Source: Lingula anatina (Eukaryota; Brachiopoda; Lingulata; Lingulida; Lingulidae). From it: a DNA stretch of 34,916 bases. Location: the NCBI RefSeq assembly GCF_001039355.2, contig NW_019775576.1, forward strand, positions 277,023-311,938. The letters run 5' to 3'. Positions 1 through 18,050 of this stretch are shown here, in pieces (within the stretch, counting starts at the first letter, position 1; each line of letters opens with the position of its first letter). The translations under genes were made by a program, and so were the position numbers. Below the pieces are notes generated by a model. The model was not told where the DNA came from and did no database searches. It was given only the letters and a program-made list of their open reading frames with translations.

Positions 1-700
1 ACGGCATAAATGGTAACTGGTGTTAAATATACATGTAGCATGCTGAGTAAACAAATAGATTGTATATATTGATGGAGTACGTGTATGTTGCTTTTAAATG
101 AGTTAGTTCCATTAACCAAATTGTGTATTTTAAATAATATCGTATTCTTTTCTTTCGTCAGACCAGAGGCATGTTATAGACTTATTTTCAACTTACCAGG
201 GCCTCTTCTAAGCCCAAAACAAGCAAGTAAGTTATCCCAATCGCTTTTGCGTGGCTATAAAACAAATAGAAATAAATGCTATAAATATTATGCACCCAAA
301 TATAAAAAATATCTGTTCCATTACTTTTCACAATTTTAGTTATATTAACCTCCCTGCCAAGAGCCATATCTGTTTAAAGACGCATAACCTCAAGGAGATT
401 GTTTCACAAGTGAATATTCTGTTTTCCCAAAGATTTTAAACAAAAAAATGAGGTTATTAGCGGTAGACGTAGATCGACACAAGTTTTACACAACTACAAT
501 GGCATACCACTACAATGTGCTGAAACCACAAGAACAACGGCTTGTCTTATATGTTGTACAACCTCCATGAAATAAATGCCCCAGACCCTCTACCCCCACC
601 CTCCACAATCTCTCTCTCTCTCTCGAACACTGGTCCACAGAACGCATAATGAAAGTGTATTGTCAACCAAACACACAATATAACTTACAATTAATGGCAT
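1..700 (-). CDS. 5' end of a kinase-family paralog (partial, left edge)
   Basis: Two coding exons can be placed by comparison with the plus-strand copy at 14395-17881. Exon 1 is 689-700 (ATG plus three codons, MPLI), followed by a GTAAG donor. Exon 2 is 197-254 (58 nt), with a TATAG acceptor and a GTAAGT donor; it encodes a peptide with core WDNLLACFGLRRGP. The 58-nt length, both splice sites and the reading frame match the other copy. Nine of 58 bases differ; five codons change silently and three change the residue (H/R, S/A, K/R). The next exon should lie just outside the left edge, because 1-84 aligns with the intron before exon 3 of the other copy. The kinase domain itself is not in the window, so the kinase identity is inferred from the paralog. 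Confidence 0.6.
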
Positions 701-1090
701 GTTACTCTCCTTTTATGATAAAATTCTTCGTAAATGGTCAGAATGCTAACGCGGTTCAACACAGTGTGTATCACTCGTTTGCGGTGTGACGGTTGTCTGA
801 GGAGACAGTTCCCGCAAACTGACGTCACAACAAAGGAGCATGCTTATTGGATGATAACGGGTATTATATAAAATTATACTCAATGTCTGAAAATTAATCT
901 CAGAATTGTTGCTGTATCTACACCCATTTAAACCTTATCTCAAATATTTTTGTAAGATGTATTTTCATTTGTTAAATACAGTTTTTGAAGAAGAGCTTGT
1001 ATAAACAAATGAGTACAATATCATTTCCTCCATCTCCTGGCATCAGAAAATAGCATAGGAGCAAATTTAAAGTATTATGACGTCACACAC
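701..1090 (-). promoter_or_regulatory. Promoter region of the left kinase paralog with two CRE sites
   Basis: Palindromic TGACGTCA (CRE/ATF-type) sites lie at 820-827 and 1078-1085, upstream of the inferred start at 700. The block from about 701 to 1090 aligns in reverse complement with about 14005-14394, and both sites and the sequence between them are retained there. Function is inferred from motif and conservation only. Confidence 0.5.
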
Positions 1091-1099
1091 AGAATGAGA

Positions 1100-3340
1100 T
1101 GTGATGAGATTTGTGACGTTTTAAAGTGACTTTGTTGAGACCCTCTAATTCTATAGTCCGAATTCCGTCCCTCTAATCTTTACTCCCCCTCAAGGCCTCT
1201 GTTTTTGAATGTCAAACGGAAAAAATAACAGTAGTCCTAAGGTTTGTTGTTCTAAAAATGGTAACATTTCCATCAGTTTTTTTTTTTTTTTAATCAGAGA
1301 TTTGTTGGTCCGAATGTTCTATAGCGAACGTTGGGACCAATGAACCTCCCGATTATTGAACCGTTGGACTATTGCTACAGCCCCAAAATAACGATATGGG
1401 TCCCCGTTTTTACAGCAAGGCTTTCAGTTTTATCATTATGTTTTGAGTGCCACATTTTACATGATAATCATCGTGGCTTTCTAAGCGATGTGGGGGTAGG
1501 TCTAGTACAAGGAGGGGCAGTGAAGCACTGACCAAGGTAGGCTATATTCTACTTAAAACCGGTTAGAAATTAGTTACGAAATATAAACTGGCTTTTAGGT
1601 TCAAAATTCCAAGTTTCAAATATGCCGAACTGCTGCTCTGGAATCAGCGTATAATTATTTAATAAATATAGTTCATTTTTTGTTCCGTGCACTATGCTCA
1701 GTACGAAAGTTATGGTGCCACTCAGCAACTTTTTCTGATCATTATGAATTAAAAACAATAGATGGCCACGTAGACTAGATTCGTTGACTTTGAATTAGAT
1801 AATATTTTTAGCTTACCTTCATCAAACCTTGCAGTTAGAGTGGATAATCTTGCTTCCCTTTAGTAGACCATCGTTTTTATTTGAAAATAAAACTCGTCTG
1901 CTAAAATATTCAAGATGTCTGCCATCAATGCTTTTATTGCCTTCACTTAAAAAGAGCACTTTCGACGTTGTGCACGCTCCTGCAGTGGCATGTTTCGGGC
2001 TTAACTTAATCATTTAAAAATTCTCGGGGGTTGGGGAAGGACTTGTTGTGTCTAATTGCGTTCGCGGAAAATACACATTTACAGCTAATTCCAAGTTATG
2101 AGCGACAGAGACTTGAGCTTCAATATAGAAAGCAAGAGCCACGTGGATAATCTTATCTTTCTCTTATTTCACTTTCAGAAGGTAAACATATACGTTACAT
2201 GGAACAAATATATGTGGCAAATAACATATAGGACTAAAAGCTGGATATGATTGCATTTCAAGTCTGAAGATAATGCATGAAACTAATCTTACTAACTGAG
2301 AAAAAAAACTCTGCTGAATTAATTCCCTTGTTGAAGGAAACCTTGGTTAAAGCAGACTACTATCCATATTGCATCAAAGTAGGTACAATTTTCACTAACA
2401 GAAAATAAGTTTGTTTGATAATGGATGTTTAAATAGCTCCAATCTGAAAGATCTGAAATAAAATGCAACAATTATTGTAAAATTTTGCCAAACATGGGAA
2501 GATTTAAAATTTGTATAAAAGATGCCTCCTTTCAAACTTCCTTAAAACATGGAATAACTTGACAATTGTATAAAAGACATCATTTGAAATTGACAGAATA
2601 TTTCAAAAAGGGTACTACTGTTTAAAAAAAATATCACCTTAGATGTACATATAATTCTTGTGACAAAGTGAATATATTAATAACACCAAAGATTAGTGAG
2701 CAAATAAAGCACAAGGCTTGCTTCAAAGTATACAGCTTTTGACCGTAGAATTTATAGTCAAAGTTGCCCAACACCATTCATAATCATTTGGGGTTTGTTT
2801 TTACAAAAAAACTTCTTAATAAGCTGGAAAATTGACCTCAACTTTTAAACTGTTATTTTGTCCACTTTGGCAAAATATGAATTGGTGGTAGCCATTTTGA
2901 ATAATTCAGAAATACTTTGCCTGTGTTATAAATACAAATATCTGCCAAATTTTGTACTTATTTGTGTGGACTACATTGTAATATGGGCACCTTTTACCTC
3001 AAGCTAAGAGACCCAATTTTGGTCCTAGACTAAAACTTTAAATCAAATTTTGAGCTACAGTCCTTTTGCCAAACTCGCCCAAATGAGCAGAGTTCCAACA
3101 TCTGATTGCATGGTGTTCACATCTAGCTATGCTCCACAAGCAGAGAACCAGTACATGAGTAAACCCTGTCTGTTACAACTCATTCTGGCTTGAATCAAGC
3201 ACTACATTGACACTAATCACATACTGTTGGACAGTCATGATCAACCTGGGCCTAAGTTACAAACCAAGACAAACAGTCAGCCTTATTAAATTGGACTAGA
3301 CTGATTTAATTCAAATATTAGTTTTTAGTTTGGTTCCGCA
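1100..3340. other. Intergenic, AT-rich, no gene recognised
   Basis: I see no convincing exon, RNA gene or transposon here. Open frames are short (about 60-66 codons), lack paired splice sites and resemble no family I know. The right-hand part presumably holds the 3' UTR of FAM210A, but no clear minus-strand AATAAA was found close to its stop codon. Confidence 0.5.
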
Positions 3341-3345
3341 GACAT

Positions 3346-4022
3346 TTAGGAGTTCCTCTTGATATGACTATCCCTGCTCACTTGTTCTTCACTTTTTGTG
3401 TCGAGGTCTGCACCCTGGAGTTGCTCATCACTACCCTGTGGCTCAAGGTCTTTGCAAGTGCTGTCATCTGCTTGCTCATGAGGCCCATCTTCCAACATTT
3501 CTTCCTCTCTCTTGATCTCCTCCATCAACTTTTCGGCTTCATGCTCTTCATCCTCCTTCCCATCATGTTTAGCCTTTTCTGCTTCTGCTAGCTCCAACCT
3601 CTTTTGTCGCCTCTCGTGCAAAAGATTGGTAAGCCTAGTCCTCATATTGATCAAACTTTTTTGCCTGTCTTTTTTCAGCCCCAGCTTCCTGTTTTCACGG
3701 TAATGTTTAAACTGCTCCTGAATTTCATGGAAATTTTCACGGAATTCCTCTCTTCCCTCCTTCAACATTGCCCTTAGCCTGTCTTGATCCTCCATCTTTG
3801 GTATCCTTTCCTTCCTTCGGAGATACTTAATGGCTTGCTGAGTTCCTACTATAGTAACCATATAACGAACTGGAGCGACAAGTTTGTACATAATAAAAGC
3901 TAGTGCTATGTCCCCCAAGTTGGACCCTGGTCGAAAGTGCTTCATTATGGACTCCGAAGCATTAAAATACTCCAGTAAAGGCACAATGTCCAATCCCCTA
4001 AAATGATACAGATAAACAATAA

Positions 4023-4116
<94 letters not shown>

Positions 4117-5619
4117 AACCGAACAGTTAGTCTGATCTCACTATTTTAATTTACATAAATCCCTACAGCTATTTCAGCCCAGAGGCCTCATCAGGGGCAC
4201 AAACAGATAAAAAAAAAAAAAAGACTTTTATATATATAAGCCTCAATTGCACTGTAATCTAGATATCTTTGTAACACATGTAAGACGGTTACAAAATATT
4301 TTTACATATTAAATGACTGAACAATTGGGTTATTAAATAAGAAAGGGAGGGAGATAGAGAGAGAGAGAGAGAGAGAGAGTTTTACTTCATAAACTTAGAT
4401 ACTTACGCTTTAGCAATGCCATAGAACAACCCAAACCACCCAATAGAAGTGGTGACCTCCACCACAATAAACACCTTTCCATGTGTTTTATACACTTTCT
4501 TAAATCTCTGGAATAAAGTGAGGCTCTTCTCATCATCTCCCTCTGCATCACCTTCACTTGATTTTTTTGATAGGCTCTTCCCATTTTCTCCCTCTATAGC
4601 ACCACTGTCAGATTTTGGGGAGATACTCTTCCCCTTGCCTCCCTCTGCAATGTTAAAATCAGACACACTTTTGTTTGCCTTGGCATCTGAAATTGTTTCA
4701 CTGTCCTTCACATTACTCCCTTCTTGCTTCTTCTGACTAACTGAATCTTTTTCATAATTTTTGCTCCTCACATCAGGTTTTTCTGGAACTAATAAATGCT
4801 TTGTAACACTGAGATTCCTAGAGATTAACAGAGGGTGGCAGGCAGAAGACGCACTGTCAAATTTCACAGGTCTGAATATTTCTGAATTTCTTGGGGTCCT
4901 ATGCGTGTGTACACTTGATGCTGTTCTGTAGATCCATGGCCAACCTGAAAAGATATTTAATGAAATTTATGGTTGCCAATTGAGTTGAATTTAAATGTAA
5001 ATGTAGGTGGGAGGGATAAGGAGGAAGAAAGGAGGGGGCAGGGCTTAACTGTTGAGTTTTCATATTTTGATCATGATGATAATATTATGAAAATGTAGTA
5101 AGTATTGGCTATATAAGGTACTGTTAACAGTAACATATAGGGTCATGAACCTGTATCAGTGTATAGTCTCCAGCACGTGACTTAAATAATTCCTTTGAAC
5201 ATTCTCTGACATCATCTTTGTTTTAAGTTCCCTTTTTTTGTCCTTTTTATTTATCTTCACATATAATCATACTGATTTAATGAGATTCACTTATTAGGGA
5301 GCCTTTTCCTTTTGGTTTATACCAAAAACCAAATCAGTGGCTTTTCTTCAACCCTCCCCCCTTCTCAAGTCAATTTCAAACAACGTTAAAACAAACTTTA
5401 CAGCCATTTCACTCTGAAGGCTATAATATTCTTGCACAGCAACAAATTACATAATTTCGTCAGCTTGCATTCTTAAGAAGCTCACATTTTTTACCTTCAT
5501 TGTGACTTCCGAGCTGTGATGTCGACATTGCTATTGAAATCCCTAATTTCCTTACCTTGTGAACTTATCGAAGTAGAATTGGTCCAAAGTCTTGCAATTC
5601 GTTTTGAGGATCGAAACAT
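3346..5619 (-). CDS. FAM210A: FAM210A, mitochondrial DUF1279 protein
   Basis: Three coding exons: 5556-5619 (64 nt, phase 1 donor GTAAGG), 4407-4944 (538 nt, acceptor TTTTCAG, donor GTAAGTATC) and 3346-3997 (652 nt, stop TAA at 3346-3348). The total is 1254 nt or 417 aa, in frame across both introns. The start at 5619 gives an Arg/Lys/Ser-rich N-terminus without acidic residues, as expected of a mitochondrial presequence. The DUF1279 domain begins near residue 162 with QRFKK and HGKV blocks, followed by a hydrophobic stretch (IGWFGLFYG), LDIVPLLEYF and APVRYMVTIVGT. It ends near residue 266. A long charged, coiled-coil-like tail follows. Human FAM210A is about 272 aa, so the linker and tail here are longer. 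In vertebrates the protein sits in mitochondria and supports mitochondrial translation and muscle/bone physiology. Its head-to-head position with RNMT matches human, which favours FAM210A over FAM210B. The least certain part is the short first exon. Confidence 0.9.
4024..4114. repeat. Compound microsatellite AC/AT/AG
   Basis: About 16 bases of CA repeat run into about 28 of AT and about 46 of AG, inside the second intron of FAM210A. A further GA run lies at about 4355-4379, close to the splice donor of that intron. Confidence 0.95.
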
Positions 5620-6001
5620 TTCGCTTTTGAATATATTACGTTTCACAAGCAATCATTTCAGTTTAGCACGTGTGCCTACGCCGAGGTCACTTTTGAAGTG
5701 TTTACCCTCGTATTGAGTCTCCAAACTAGAACTAGAGTTCTGTACTGAGAAGGAGACGCGTGCGTGGAGATAAGTTTCATAGTTACCACCAGTGGGTACT
5801 ACTAATGTGTCGTAACTACTTCAGATAACAAATTATCCACATCAGTGACACAATAAATACAAACCCATGACAATTAATGGTGATATTTTTATATTTCAAA
5901 TACGTGTTAGCTGACTTTCATTTTTAGAATTAAATGAGTCATTTTGCTTGCTGCAGTGTTACTTTTTACGACAATAGTACCCACTATAAAAGATAAGAAG
6001 C
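5620..6001. promoter_or_regulatory. Bidirectional FAM210A/RNMT promoter interval
   Basis: Only 382 bp separate the inferred start codons of the divergent FAM210A (5619, minus) and RNMT (6002, plus). Transcription of both genes must therefore start here or very near. A CACGTG E-box lies at 5667-5672 and a short CpG-containing patch at about 5750-5765. No TATA box is evident. Promoter function follows from gene layout; no start site can be placed. Confidence 0.6.
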
Positions 6002-12832
<6,831 letters not shown>

Positions 12833-13064
12833 AAACATATCACATATGTACTGGGGCCTGTGTAACAAAAGACTAACAACTTGAAAATTGATGCATACTT
12901 TTAGACCAAAATTTTGGTCTGCCTCAGCTCAAGATGAATCCATGGTGGATGACTTCCAGATACTGTCTAGTTATTCATTTTGTATTAGTATGAAACAATC
13001 CATTTGTCTTGATATAGAACAGACAAAATATAATATCATTTAATTGGATTACTTTACTATTTTA
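12833..13064 (+). other. Proximal 3' UTR of RNMT
   Basis: This follows the RNMT stop codon at 12830-12832. No canonical AATAAA is seen within the next kilobase. The first plausible weaker signal is ATTAAA at 13812-13817, which would place a foldback element inside the transcript. The end of the transcript is not determined. Confidence 0.4.
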
Positions 13065-13320
13065 TCTTGGGTCTAAGGACTTGTTCTCAGTGAAACTTGG
13101 TCTTCCTGTATGGATCCAACTGTGCAGGGTCTCCCGCTGAATGCAAGCAGATAAAGAGGTTCACATGCCTCCTCCTGGTGTTGAATAGAATACAGAAAAG
13201 CAGTTTATTATACAAGTATGTTGGAAACAAGAGGAGGCATGTTAATCTGTTATTCTAATTGCATTTAGACAGAGTCCCTGCAGAGCTGGACTGATAATTT
13301 CATTGGGAATAAGCCCCAAG
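13065..13320. mobile_element. Foldback MITE, copy 2 (downstream of RNMT stop)
   Basis: Same family as 11541-11794. It shares GGATCCAACTGTGCAGGG-type arms, an internal CATGCCTCCTCCTGG block with its inverted partner, and a right end GGGAATAAGCCCC. The arms are more decayed than in copy 1 and the outer limits are approximate. Confidence 0.65.
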
Positions 13321-14004
13321 TAAGCTAAAGTCTTGGCTAAGAAGTTGGAACCAATTTTTTTGAAAGTTCATTGCTGAAACGAGCTCCAGGATTTCAAAAT
13401 GTTGATGGAATTCAATGTGTCAGTGTTGGGACATAAAGTGTCAGAATGAGATGGATGGATGAAGGACCCACAGTCAAGGGAATGTTATATGGATTTTTTT
13501 ATTTGTCAGCATAATAGATATAACCTTTACAGTCTTGGTTATATTGGACTGGCATTTCAACTTGGTGCTCCAGACGAGTAGTGTCGGGCTTTAATTTCTG
13601 ATTTACAAATCTCACAGGTTTTTCCAAGTAACAGTTTTGGATCTTTGTTCTATTTCCATGTAAACTACATACCTGCATTAGTCATAGCATACCCATTTTA
13701 AAATGGTGTTGTATAAATGAATATAATATTGTCACAGTTAACGTAAAATATATTACTAAAATGCACTCCTGTCCTACACTTTGTTCTATGAATTGTTAGT
13801 GTTAGAAACTCATTAAAAGGAATATATTTACAAAAGGACATATGAGAGATGTTTATGCAGTACATAAACCTCTCTTATTTAGAAATCGAACCCCTGTGTA
13901 ATATAAGTGTAAATATTGGAAAGATTTGCAATTCGGGAATGAAGAGAACATTTCAAGTTTTAATTGCAACGTAACGTCATTGATTTTCGAACCCCATTCT
14001 TTAA
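13321..14004. other. RNMT-kinase intergenic spacer
   Basis: No exon or known repeat is recognised. ATTAAA at 13812-13817 is a possible polyadenylation hexamer for RNMT. Similarity to the left arm of the inverted duplication begins near the right end of this stretch. Confidence 0.4.
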
Positions 14005-14394
14005 CTGTGACGTCATAATATGCCAAATTTTCTTTGCCGCTTCGCGCGTTACGCAGGAAGATGGAACGATTCAATTATTCATTTGTCCATTATATATCTC
14101 CCAGCAAATACTGTATATATATCCAAGGTAAATTTATCTCATATGAATGGGCAAAACGAAGTCAAACAGTTTATAGATGCTGTAAAAATTATAAAATTGA
14201 TTTTTATGAAATGGGGCACGATTTTATTTAATACCCGACATCTTCCAATAAACAGGCGTCTTTGTTGTGACGTCAGTTTGCGGGAGCCGTCTCCTCAGAC
14301 AACCGTCACACCGCAAACGAGTGATACACATTGTGTTGAACCACGTTAGCATTTGACTATTTACGAAGGAATTCTGTCATAAAAGAAGAGCAAC
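14005..14394 (+). promoter_or_regulatory. Kinase-gene promoter with two CRE sites
   Basis: TGACGTCA is at 14008-14015 and 14268-14275, at spacing similar to the pair at 820-827 and 1078-1085 in the left paralog. The sequence around the proximal site (TTGTTGTGACGTCAGTTTGC) is nearly unchanged between copies. CREB/ATF binding is inferred. Confidence 0.5.
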
Positions 14395-15130
14395 ATGCCA
14401 TTAATTGTAAGTTACATTGTGTATATGGTTGACAGTATGCTTTCATTATAAGTTCTGTGAACAAGTGTTAGAGAGAGAGAGAGAGTTGTGGAGGGTGGGG
14501 GGGGGGAGGTCGGGATCNGGGTGGGGGGGGGGGGGGGGCGGGATCATTTATTTTTTTGAGATTGTACAACATATAAGACAAGCCTTTTCAAGTTGTTTCA
14601 GCATATTGTATGCCAATTGGAGTTGTGTTGAATTACGTCAACCGTGTATAACCTCAAATTTTCTTTTAAAATCTTATGGAAAACAGAATATTCACTTGTG
14701 AAATTATCTCCTTGATGTTACGCGTCTTTAAACCGATGAGGCGCTTGGCAGGAAGGTTAATAAAACTAGAAATATGAATAGTACTGGAACATAGATATTT
14801 TTTACATTTGCGTGCAAGATATTCATAGCATTTATTTCTACTTGTTTTATAGCCACACAAAAGCGATTGGGATAATCTGCTATCTTGCTTTGGTCTTAAA
14901 AGAGGCCCTGGTAAGTTGAAAATAAGGCTATAACATGTTTCTGGTCTGACAAAAGAAAAGAACATGATAATATTTAGAATACACAATTGCGTTGAAGAGA
15001 AACATATTCAAAAGCAACATACCTGTACTCCATCAATATGTACTATCTCTTTGCTTACTCAGCATACTACTGTTTATGTCGTATGTTTTATCAAATATCT
15101 ATCACTGTGTTTTGCAGCACAAGGGAGAAG
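14005..15130. repeat. Right arm of the inverted duplication
   Basis: This arm is the reverse complement of about 1-1090. Order and spacing of the two CRE sites, MPLI exon, GA-rich tract, 58-nt exon and following intron all correspond. Here the part from about 14541 onward is doubled in tandem. Confidence 0.8.
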
Positions 15131-17881
15131 GANGGGTGGGGGGGGGGAGGTCGGGATCATTTATTTTTTTGAGATTGTACAACATATAAGACAAGCCTTT
15201 TCAAGTTGTTTCAGCATATTGTATGCCAATTGGAGTTGTGTTGATCTACGTCAACCGTGTATAACCTCAAATTTTCTTTTAAAATCTTATGGAAAACAGA
15301 ATATTCACTTGTGAAATTATCTCCTTGATGTTACGCGTCTTTAAACCGATGAGGCGCTTGGCAGGAAGGTTAATAAAACTAGAAATATGAATAGTACTGG
15401 AACATAGATATTTTTTACATTTGCGTGCAAGATATTCATAGCATTTATTTCTACTTGTTTTATAGCCACACAAAAGCGATTGGGATAATCTGCTATCTTG
15501 CTTTGGTCTTAAAAGAGGCCCTGGTAAGTTGAAAATAAGGCTATAACATGTTTCTGGTCTGACAAAAGAAAAGAACATGATAATATTTAGAATACACAAT
15601 TGCGTTGAAGAGAAACATATTCAAAAGCAACATACCTGTACTCCATCAATATGTACTATCTCTTTGCTTACTCAGCATACTACTGTTTATGTCGTATGTT
15701 TTATCAAATATCTATCACTGTGTTTTGCAGCACAAGGGAGAAGGAGTCCTCGTGATACTGGACCGAGAGCTCCTAAGAAGCTGGCCCGTTTTCGGCGCTG
15801 GTGTCAGAAGAAATTTGGAAGGGTATTTGCATTTTTTAAATGCATCAAGCGCCTTCGAGTTTTCTTACTTAGTATACAGTCTGTAGAATTATGATTTAAT
15901 TATGCCCGTCTATTTTCCCTTTTTTCCTTGTTTGTTTTTTTTTTTACCTTATTTCATTTCTTTCCCGTTTATTCATTCATCCTTTTGCTTTCTCTTTCTC
16001 ATTACCTCTCTCCTCTTTCTATCTAGAATCCACCCAGCTCAACTTCCACCACTCCAGGTTTACCTGAAATTAAAACATCCCACGTGGGAGAGGATCTGGG
16101 TAGAGGACCTCTATTGTGTCGTTCAAAATGGATTTCTTATTAGTTCTTATATGACAGGGACTATACTCCTTGTTCTCATTATTAACGAAAAATAAACTTA
16201 ATAAACCGCTTGTCAGTTAATTAATGGCGTACCTTCTATTTATAAAGAAATAAAATCGCCATCCATCTTCGAAAAAAAAAATAGATGTAGGCCTATCGGT
16301 GGTTAAGTCAGGTATTCATTTCAGTGCTCGAATCGGTAAGTTCCGAAGACCTGCCAGATTGTGACTCTGCCCCAAAGATATCAGGAGGCACATACACCGT
16401 GAACGTGTCCCCCAGTCCCGGAGGTTCTACGGTCGGTGTTACTGATATAACCTTTCACGTCCAACGTTGATACTAAATTTTTTCTTTTAATTTTATTTAA
16501 AAGCTTATGACCTAATGTAAGCGCTGCTCGTTCACTCACACAATTTAATTAAATTATTTGTTGCTGTTTTGCACTGTTTTATTCCCTTTCAAAGATTTAT
16601 ATGTTAAGCTAACTGTTACGGGGCTTATACATGTATTTTCTTTTATGTATTTCAGTATATTTTATTTTACTTATTTATTTTTTATTGTTTCCATAATCTA
16701 GTCACCAGATGATAGCATCTATCCATTGGAGGATTTTTACGTAGGGACAGGTATGATATTATAATCTTATATTTGTCTTTTCTTACACAAAATATTGAAT
16801 AAATTTATCCAAGTCTTCTTAAAATCCACACAACATTGCTTATAAATCAGTTGGTATTGCACTTAAACAAGTTTATGTGTTTAAATTTCTATATAGGCGT
16901 TTTGATGTTTTTTAAAAAATACTTAAAAGTATCGTGTTTTCTTTAATTTTGAAAGAAACTAAAAACATCTTTGCGTAGTATTTAAAAAAATAAGCAGCCG
17001 CAGAAAAGTGGGGAGGTAAGCGTGGTTGAAATGTCCTTCATTTACCTGTTTTGTATGGACACTGCATCATATTTATTCCAAGGAAGTTTAAAACAAGAAT
17101 TATCTACAATTTCTTTTTTCTTCTCTCTTTAGAACTGGATACATATCGGACCTTATTGTTAATTTTTTAAATAATAAATATTGCTGTATCACTATCTTTT
17201 CATCATGCCTTCAACCATGCAAACTTTATTCATTTACAGCTATAAAGGATATTGATCTGTTTTTTAATCGAGCCTCGTGTCCCGATCTGCTCGACAACAA
17301 GAACTATAAATTCCTTGGCGAACTTGGGTCCGGCTGCTTCGGGAGCGTCTTCTTGGCCTCCGAGTTGTCGTCAGGCAACTTAGTGGCCATAAAATACTTC
17401 AAACGCCTCGCTAACCAGATGTTCACCCAGGTGGCGCGAGAGGCCCAGCTCCACCAAGGGATAAGTGAGGCAGTACCGGGAACCAAAATTGTGCCCAGGT
17501 ATATTTATGTCAATCTCCCTTCAGTTTCTGCTGAACTTTTCTAAGTATTTATTTAATACTTGCGATTTGCTTATTTATCTTTCTACTTGTGGAATGTTCC
17601 TATAGAGGTATTTGTATATTCATAATTTGTCGACTTAGTCATTTTTTAAACCATTAATACACACAATTCTATTTTATTTTTTCATTTATTTATTCTTTCA
17701 CTATCACGCAATGTACTTTTAACCCTGTTATCATTTGTCTCCTCTCGGCTAGGTTCGTTGGGTTGCTTCACGTAAGAGTAGACCAGCGCCCGGAGCGCTG
17801 CAACGAGACTGCCTTAGTTACAGACTTCATTGGGGACATGAACCAAAGGGTGTCCATTACCTTGGCTGAGGAGATCATGAG
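14395..17881 (+). CDS. Kinase-family gene, truncated by an assembly gap
   Basis: Proposed exons: 14395-14406 (MPLI), 15466-15523 (a duplicate is at 14853-14910), 15731-15822, 16027-16099, 16325-16335 or longer, 16702-16750, 17240-17498 and 17753 into the gap. Phases agree at every junction. The N-terminus has core WDNLLSCFGLKRGP and then a strongly basic stretch (PKKLARFRRWCQKKFGR). After an acidic linker the protein-kinase N-lobe is clear. The Gly-rich loop GSGCFGSV spans about residues 128-135, the ATP-binding lysine is in VAIK (about K150), and a candidate helix-C Glu is in REAQLH (about E166). Sequence then reads to about residue 227, near the hinge (ALVTDFIGDM), where n bases begin. The catalytic HRD and DFG segments are not present in the window, so activity cannot be judged. 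I do not recognise the specific family. The exons at 16027 and 16325 are the least certain. Confidence 0.7.
14541..15745. repeat. 613-bp near-identical tandem duplication
   Basis: 14541-15132 repeats at 15154-15745 with an offset of 613 and only one or two base differences (for example near 14633 and 15246). Each unit holds the 58-nt kinase-gene exon and the start of the next exon. In the first unit that next exon (from 15118) is cut after about 15 bases by an n and a poly-G tract. Single n characters at 14518 and 15133 sit in poly-G at the junctions. This could be a very recent duplication or an assembly or haplotype artefact. Confidence 0.9.
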
Positions 17882-18050
17882 NNNNNNNNNNNNNNNNNNN
17901 NNNNNNNNNNNNNNNNNNNNNNNNNNNNNNNNNNNNNNNNNNNNNNNNNNNNNNNNNNNNNNNNNNNNNNNNNNNNNNNNNNNNNNNNNNNNNNNNNNNN
18001 NNNNNNNNNNNNNNNNNNNNNNNNNNNNNNNNNNNNNNNNNNNNNNNNNN
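17882..18050. other. Assembly gap (169 n)
   Basis: An unbroken run of n separates the kinase exon from the minisatellite. The true size is unknown. Confidence 0.99.

Larger units (their letters stand above)
1..1090. repeat. Left arm of a 13-kb-spaced inverted duplication
   Basis: This arm is the reverse complement of roughly 14005-15130. Shared landmarks, in order, are two TGACGTCA sites, the MPLI exon with its donor, a GA-rich tract, the 58-nt exon, and the intron that follows. Divergence is moderate with small indels and is lower in the exon than in the introns. The arm carries a single copy of the segment that is doubled in the right arm, so it represents the unduplicated layout. Confidence 0.8.

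Noticed and set aside
5516-5716. 66-codon plus-strand frame near the RNMT/FAM210A promoter
   Set aside because: It is antisense to the first coding exon and upstream sequence of FAM210A, whose minus-strand splice donor and phase are well supported.
14666-15599. Two identical 106-codon minus-strand frames, also similar to an 84-codon plus-strand frame at 85-339
   Set aside because: They are antisense to the 58-nt kinase-gene exon and its introns; their similarity reflects the DNA duplications. Splice sites and silent changes support the opposite strand.
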